A stretch of 64,000 nucleotides of DNA, taken from assembly GCF_965204935.1 (NCBI RefSeq), contig NZ_CBDBFO010000002.1; one strand, given 5' to 3'. Made by a program: the position numbers and the translations under genes. Source of the stretch: Hoeflea_A sp965204935 (GTDB lineage: Bacteria; Pseudomonadota; Alphaproteobacteria; Rhizobiales; Rhizobiaceae). Of this stretch, positions 59,652 through 64,000 are shown in pieces. Each line of letters begins with the position of its first letter. The first letter of the stretch is position 1. The notes under the pieces are model-generated. The model saw nothing but the letters and a program-made list of their open reading frames with translations, was not told where the DNA came from and did no database searches.

Positions 59652-60340
59652 TTGACCGAAACCTGGCGCTTGCGAAGCGCGGCGATGACCTCAGCCAGGA
59701 TCGCCACGGCGATTTCCGCAGGGCTGGCGGCGCCGATATCAAGCCCGATCGGTGATGCAATGCGACCGATCTGTGATTGGTCGAGCCCCATTTCCTTGAG
59801 GCGTTCCACGCGCTTTGCATGTGTTTTGCGGCTGCCAAGGGCACCGACATAAAAACATCCCGCCTCCAGGGCGCTCTTTAGCGGAATATCGTCGATCTTT
59901 GGATCGTGCGTGACCGCGGCAAGCGCCGTATAGGCATCGAGTGGTGTTTGCTCGAGGACCTCGTCCGGCCACTCCGCCAGCAAAGTGACTTCAGAGAAAC
60001 GCTCGTCTGTCGCAAAGGCGGTACGCGGATCGATGACGGTCATGTCGAAACCGGCCACGCGGGCCATGGGCGCGAGCGCCTGGGAAATATGCACGGCGCC
60101 GATCACCACGAGACGCGCCGGCGGCAGATGGACATTGAGGAACCGCTTGCGCCCCTCCGCCTCAACGACGGCAGACTTACCGCTTCTGAACGCCCGGTCG
60201 ACCGCCTCGTCCAGCCCTTCTCCGGCGCGCTCGCCTTCACGAAGCAGGCTGCCCGCGCCGTCCTCGAGATCGGTCACCAGGATGGCAGCCCGCCGCGCCC
60301 GGCGTTCGATGTTCAATTGCCGCAGGAGATCCTTATCCAC
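59648..60340 (-). CDS. XdhC C-terminal (Rossmann) domain protein
   Basis: A 230-residue protein corresponding to the C-terminal half of XdhC, which binds and sulfurates the molybdenum cofactor before insertion. The Rossmann segment LVVIGAVHISQALAPMARVAGFDMTVIDPRTAF and the later ALAAVTHDPKIDDIPLKSALEAGCFYVGALGSRKTH are characteristic. The start is GTG, 3 bp after the stop of the N-terminal-domain gene. XdhC is thus split into two proteins, a form known from CO-dehydrogenase clusters. Confidence 0.87.
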   Translation of the reverse strand: MDKDLLRQLNIERRARRAAILVTDLEDGAGSLLREGERAGEGLDEAVDRAFRSGKSAVVEAEGRKRFLNVHLPPARLVVIGAVHISQALAPMARVAGFDMTVIDPRTAFATDERFSEVTLLAEWPDEVLEQTPLDAYTALAAVTHDPKIDDIPLKSALEAGCFYVGALGSRKTHAKRVERLKEMGLDQSQIGRIASPIGLDIGAASPAEIAVAILAEVIAALRKRQVSVN

Positions 60341-60343
60341 GCA

Positions 60344-60673
60344 TTACCCCAGCTTCTCGACGAATACGCGTATGCGTCCGCCGCACGACAAACCCACCTG
60401 CCAGGCCGTCTCGTCGGCAACACCGAACTCGAGCGTTCGAGGTTTGCCCTCTGAAATGATATCGATCGCCTCACTGACCACGGCGCCCTCGACGCAGCCG
60501 CCAGACACCGATCCGTGAAAGTTGCCCTCCCCGTCAATGACGAGATGGGCGCCAACCGGTCGGGGTGCGGAGCCCCAGGTCTCGACGACCGTGGCGATGG
60601 CGACATCGCGCCCTTCGCCTGCCCAGCGCTCAGCAACCGTCAACGGATCAAGCGTGTCGAAATTTTCGTCCAT
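60344..60673 (-). CDS. XdhC/CoxI N-terminal domain protein
   Basis: A 109-residue protein matching only the XdhC/CoxI N-terminal domain. VAIATVVETWGSAPRPVGAHLVI, SVSGGCVEGAVV and the final VGLSCGGRIRVFVEKLG are present, including both conserved cysteines. It precedes the C-terminal-domain gene by 3 bp, and the two products likely work as a pair. Confidence 0.88.
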   Translation of the reverse strand: MDENFDTLDPLTVAERWAGEGRDVAIATVVETWGSAPRPVGAHLVIDGEGNFHGSVSGGCVEGAVVSEAIDIISEGKPRTLEFGVADETAWQVGLSCGGRIRVFVEKLG

Positions 60674-60690
60674 GGGTTTCCTCCAGGGCC

Positions 60691-61914
60691 TCAGGCCACG
60701 ACAGACAAGTAGCGACGCGGATCGGTGGACGCGTCACCCTGTCCTTCAAGGGCGTCCACGAGGTCGGTCAATGCATCTAAATTATGCACCGGCCTGAACT
60801 CGTCAACATGCGGCAGCATGGCACGCACACCCATGGCGCGCGCTTCGAACCCCTCAAAGCGCAAGAGCGGGTTGAGCCAGATGAGGCGGCGGCACGATTT
60901 GTGCAGCCTTTCCATCTGTTGCGGAAGATCGCCGACGCCTTCCCGCTCGAGCCCGTCGCTGATCAGGAGCACGACCGCTCCCTGCGACAAAACGCGGCGC
61001 GACCACAGCCGGTTGAATTCGCTCAGCGTATCGGCGATGCGCGTTCCGCCCGACCAGTCATCCACAACCGCCGCGCATTCTTCCAGCGCTTCGTCCGGAT
61101 CACGATAGCGCATCTGTCGCGTCACATTGGTCAACCGCGTGCCGAACAGGAACGTGTGAACGCGTCTGCGTTTTTCGGTGAGAACGTGCAGGAAATGCAA
61201 AAAGATCCGCGTGTACTGGCTCATCGAACCCGAGATGTCGGCCAGCACGACAAGCGGCGGATGCACCATCCTTGGTTCGCGGAACCTTGGCAGAATCAGC
61301 GAGCCGCCGGTCTTCAGGGCAGTGCGCATCGTTGCGCGGGGATCAACCTTCAACGGTCGGTGGCTCGGCGCGAAACGCCGCGTCCGAACCCTGTCGAACG
61401 GCAAAACCAGCCGCGACAATGCCTGCTTCGCCTCGGCAATCTCTTCAGCGGTCATTTGCGCGAAATCTGTTTTTCGCAGGATCTCGCGACCGGAACTTGT
61501 AAAGCGGGCATCGACCTCGATCTCGGGCTCGTCCTTTTGCGGACGTCGCTCGTCCCGCTGTTGCAATGCCTGGCTGGCCCGTGTCGCACCGGCCCGTTGC
61601 TTTTCGCGTTCGGTGCGTTCGAGCGCGACCGGCGAGAACATGGCAATCATCTTTTCGACAAGCTGGCGCGAACGCCAGTAAAGCCGGAAGGCTTCGTCGA
61701 AGACCGCGTGGTCCTCATGCCGGTTGACGAAAACCGAATGCAGCGTCCAGTAGAAATCCTCGCGCGATCCGATACCGGCGATCTTAACGGCCTCCACCGC
61801 ATCGGTCACGGCTGCAGGACCGACCCGCATGCCGGCACGCCGCAGAGCCCGCGCAAAATACACGATGTTGTCCGCAAGCCTTCCATCGGGTTTGGCGTTG
61901 TCTGATCCGCTCAT
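60691..61914 (-). CDS. coxE: VWA-domain protein CoxE-like
   Basis: A 407-residue protein of the CoxE family. Its C-terminal von Willebrand A domain has the metal-ion site VVLADISGSMSQYTR (near residue 228). With the MoxR-type ATPase encoded just upstream it forms a maturation complex that, in CO dehydrogenase, builds the Cu-Mo active site. The gene lies 33 bp after the MoxR gene. Confidence 0.9.
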   Translation of the reverse strand: MSGSDNAKPDGRLADNIVYFARALRRAGMRVGPAAVTDAVEAVKIAGIGSREDFYWTLHSVFVNRHEDHAVFDEAFRLYWRSRQLVEKMIAMFSPVALERTEREKQRAGATRASQALQQRDERRPQKDEPEIEVDARFTSSGREILRKTDFAQMTAEEIAEAKQALSRLVLPFDRVRTRRFAPSHRPLKVDPRATMRTALKTGGSLILPRFREPRMVHPPLVVLADISGSMSQYTRIFLHFLHVLTEKRRRVHTFLFGTRLTNVTRQMRYRDPDEALEECAAVVDDWSGGTRIADTLSEFNRLWSRRVLSQGAVVLLISDGLEREGVGDLPQQMERLHKSCRRLIWLNPLLRFEGFEARAMGVRAMLPHVDEFRPVHNLDALTDLVDALEGQGDASTDPRRYLSVVA

Positions 61915-61947
61915 GCTCTCAAATGCACAGTGTCTTCGACGTTCAAT

Positions 61948-62871
61948 TCAAACGGCAGCGAGATCGGATTTGACCTCTTCCAGAAGTCTTCTGCCCTCGC
62001 CCTCCTCGATGCGCGCGATGTCATCCTGATATTTCAGCAGCGTGCCGATCGTGTCGGAGACAATCTCCGGGTCGAGCGCGACGCTGTCGAGTTCCGTCAA
62101 CGCCGTCGCCCAGTCGATGGTCTCGGCAACACCTGGATTCTTGAACAGATCGAGAGTGCGAAGCTTTTGCACGTAGGCAACAAGCTGCCGGGACAAGGCT
62201 TCATTGCAGCCGGGCACCTTGCGGTGAACGATCTCAAGCTCCGCTTCCGCCGTCGGGTAATCGACCCAATGGTAGAGGCAACGGCGCTTCAACGCATCGT
62301 GGATTTCGCGGGTGCGGTTCGTGGTGATAATCACGATTGGCGGTTCATCCGCCTTGATAACGCCGATTTCGGGTATCGAAACCTGATACTCTGACAACAA
62401 CTCGAGAAGATAGGCCTCGAATGCCTCATCCGTGCGGTCGAGTTCGTCGATCAGGAAGACCGGAGCACCGCTCTCCTTGGCGGACAATGCCTGCAAGACC
62501 GGCCGGCGGATCAGATATTGATCGGAAAATATGTTGCGCTCGATCGCGTTGCGTTCGGTCTCGCCCGTCGCTTCCGAAAGGCGGATCTCCAGCATCTGCG
62601 CCGGATAATTCCATTCATAGACGGCTGTCGATATGTCGAGGCCCTCGTAACACTGGAGACGGATCAGCGGCCTGTTCAGTCCTTGCGCCAGGATCTTGGC
62701 GATTTCGGTCTTACCGACACCGGCCTCGCCCTCGAGCAGCAACGGACGCTGCATCCTGAGGCTCAGGAACAGGACTGTCGCCAGCGCGCGACTGGCCACA
62801 TAATTCTGACTGTCCATCAGTTCGAGTGTGGCATCGATCGAGGCTGGAACGGGTTTCGGCTTATTGGTCAA
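61948..62871 (-). CDS. coxD: MoxR-family AAA+ ATPase CoxD-like
   Basis: A 307-residue MoxR-type AAA+ chaperone with Walker A LLEGEAGVGKTEIAK, Walker B PVFLIDELDRTDEAFE and sensor region VIITTNRTREIHDALKRRCLYHWVDYPT. I choose the TTG at 62871, which follows GAGGAAATACGC and gives the usual beginning TNKPKPVPASIDATLELM; an ATG at 62910 would add 13 unlikely residues. It acts with CoxE in activating a molybdenum hydroxylase. Confidence 0.9.
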   Translation of the reverse strand: MTNKPKPVPASIDATLELMDSQNYVASRALATVLFLSLRMQRPLLLEGEAGVGKTEIAKILAQGLNRPLIRLQCYEGLDISTAVYEWNYPAQMLEIRLSEATGETERNAIERNIFSDQYLIRRPVLQALSAKESGAPVFLIDELDRTDEAFEAYLLELLSEYQVSIPEIGVIKADEPPIVIITTNRTREIHDALKRRCLYHWVDYPTAEAELEIVHRKVPGCNEALSRQLVAYVQKLRTLDLFKNPGVAETIDWATALTELDSVALDPEIVSDTIGTLLKYQDDIARIEEGEGRRLLEEVKSDLAAV

Positions 62872-62916
62872 GCGTATTTCCTCAAGATGGACTTTGGAGC
62901 GGGAGTTCAAGAGAGC

Positions 62917-63411
62917 CTAGAGGCTCCGCCACTGCCGGTCCAGAAACAGCAGTGAAGACTGCATTTCTCCGATGCGCAATCCCACGACCTCGCCGAACAA
63001 CACCATATGGGTGGCCATGATCTTGTGGTCCGAAAGATTGCAGTCAAAGACTGCCATGGCATCAGTCAATGTCGGACTGCCGGTGGAAATCGTGTCCCAC
63101 TGCGCCATGGCAAATCGCTCATCTGCGTTCTTGTGATCAAAGCCTGCGAACGAAGCAGCCATGGGTTGGTGCTGCGCAGCGAGCGTGTTGAGCGCGAAGC
63201 GCTTGCTTTCCAGGAAGATCGCGTTGTTGGGATTGGATTTGTTGAGGCACACAAGGACAATCGGCGGATCATCCGAAACCGAACAGGCCGCCGTCACCGT
63301 AACACCACGCCGCACGCCGCCATGTTCCGTCGTGGCAAGCTGCACGTGCCCGGCATAATGGGCCATGGCATTCCTGTAATCGTCGGACAGAACCGTCCTT
63401 CGTTCCAACAC
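62917..63411 (-). CDS. Flavin reductase-domain protein
   Basis: A 164-residue FMN-binding split-barrel protein of the flavin reductase type, which passes electrons from NAD(P)H to flavin. The segment GVTVTAACSVSDDPPIVLVCLNKSNPNNAIFLESKRFALNTLAAQHQ is typical. The GTG at 63411 is chosen because CTGGAGACAACGC precedes it; the open frame extends to 63456. It is the first gene of the coxDE-xdhC run. Confidence 0.82.
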   Translation of the reverse strand: MLERRTVLSDDYRNAMAHYAGHVQLATTEHGGVRRGVTVTAACSVSDDPPIVLVCLNKSNPNNAIFLESKRFALNTLAAQHQPMAASFAGFDHKNADERFAMAQWDTISTGSPTLTDAMAVFDCNLSDHKIMATHMVLFGEVVGLRIGEMQSSLLFLDRQWRSL

Positions 63412-63666
63412 GCGTTGTCTCCAGTGATATCCGTGCAAGTATCGGCGTGATCGCAATACATAGACACATCTGCGTATATTGGAACCATTTTGCAGAATTT
63501 CTCCTAATTTTCGGTACTTTGAGAAACTTCACCCCAACCAGGGCCGTCGCGCCGCAGGCCGGTCGGTGGATCCGGGCCGCAAAACTGCAACGTTCGACTT
63601 GGTGGCTGAAACCTGATCTGATATCGCTGTGTCAGGATCGACGAAGATCAATTTGAAGGGACTCCG

Positions 63667-64000
63667 ATGAGGCTTGCACGACTGCCCCTTTTCGCAGCAC
63701 TCGTCCTCGCGGGTTTTCAATTCTGTTCTACGCATGTTTCTGCTCAGGAGACGGATGAGAGCCTGCGGCTAGGTGTTCTCGTGCCCACGGAGGGCAATTT
63801 TGCCATTCTTGGCCAGCAAATCATCAACGGAATCAATGTTCTGAAAGACAACTCCGGGCTTGCGATTACCGAGATCCTGGAAGAACCCGATACCTGTGAT
63901 GCCGAAGGCGGTCAGGATGCCGCGAGCGCCTTCGTCGAAGCCGGGGTGGACGCCGTCATCGGATTTTTATGCATGGAGAGCCTCGCGGCCGCGCTGCCGG
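63667..64000 (+). CDS. ABC transporter periplasmic substrate-binding protein, N-terminal part (cut by window edge)
   Basis: The first 111 residues of a type I periplasmic binding protein (branched-chain amino acid/Peripla_BP_6 type). It has a signal peptide (about residues 1-29, PLFAALVLAGFQFCSTHVSA), then LRLGVLVPTEGNFAILGQQIINGINVL and VEAGVDAVIGFLCMES. The last two segments are the first strand-loop and the end of the first lobe. The gene runs off the right edge. It is divergent from the flavin reductase gene; ligand unknown. Confidence 0.8.
   Translation, partial: MRLARLPLFAALVLAGFQFCSTHVSAQETDESLRLGVLVPTEGNFAILGQQIINGINVLKDNSGLAITEILEEPDTCDAEGGQDAASAFVEAGVDAVIGFLCMESLAAALP

Noticed and set aside
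1..64000. CRISPR arrays, insertion sequences, prophage, toxin-antitoxin or defence genes
   Set aside because: No regularly spaced repeats, transposase or integrase motifs, or known defence proteins were seen on either strand.

Overview
The window reads as chromosomal DNA of an alphaproteobacterium of the order Hyphomicrobiales (Rhizobiales). Supporting signs are: moderately high GC; rhizobial-type synteny (metY, CoA-binding protein, enoyl-CoA hydratase and thioesterase genes next to rplM-rpsI; argC-ctaA-DUF2842; aapJQMP divergent from metC); DUF3126 and DUF2842 small proteins; and CtrA-like promoter boxes. I saw no rRNA or tRNA gene, CRISPR array, transposase or phage gene. The family or genus cannot be fixed from the sequence alone.

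Layout. 1-3.9 kb: O-acetylhomoserine sulfhydrylase (cut by the left edge), a CoA-binding protein, and two divergent enoyl-CoA hydratase genes around a LiuR-like palindrome. The rightward hydratase gene carries a 1-base frameshift and is followed by a PaaI-type thioesterase. 3.9-5.1 kb: rplM-rpsI with promoter, 5' leader hairpin and terminator. 5.2-19.2 kb: an apparent accessory block between rpsI and argC. It holds an AraC regulator with an NmrA-like/DUF1772 operon, an AhpD-like protein, a TPR protein, a bacterial Popeye-domain protein and two genes I do not recognise. It ends with a complete dctBD-dctPQM TRAP system and a di-haem cytochrome c peroxidase. 19.3-21.8 kb: argC, ctaA, DUF2842.

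22-30.4 kb: a compact exopolysaccharide locus with a BioF2-like acyltransferase, Wzc/ExoP-like co-polymerase, Wza-like lipoprotein, glycosyltransferase, initiating sugar-phosphate transferase and Wzy-like polymerase; no flippase was seen. 30.4-38.5 kb: adenine deaminase and the tamA-tamB outer-membrane assembly pair. 38.8-46.5 kb: a TPP enzyme, HIT protein, CBS protein, rhomboid protease, a candidate ~107-nt small RNA, a tandem-PilZ protein, a LapG-like cysteine protease, gamma-carbonic anhydrase and small conserved proteins. 46.5-51.9 kb: cysE, a third enoyl-CoA hydratase, two alpha/beta hydrolases, a zf-CHCC protein and an FAD monooxygenase. 51.9-58 kb: aapJQMP general amino-acid ABC transporter and metC. 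58-63.4 kb: accessory genes for a molybdenum hydroxylase of CO-dehydrogenase/xanthine-dehydrogenase type (flavin reductase, MoxR, VWA, split XdhC, MoeA-MocA fusion) without their structural genes. The right edge cuts an ABC substrate-binding protein.

Most notable points are a DctD-type regulator whose AAA+ domain lacks the GAFTGA sigma-54 contact loop, a Wzc-like protein with degenerate kinase motifs, the Popeye protein with its uncharacterised neighbours, the candidate small RNA, and repeated CtrA-like boxes before envelope genes. No large clearly undescribed defence or mobile system was found; the 8.6-11.5 kb stretch is the least explained part.
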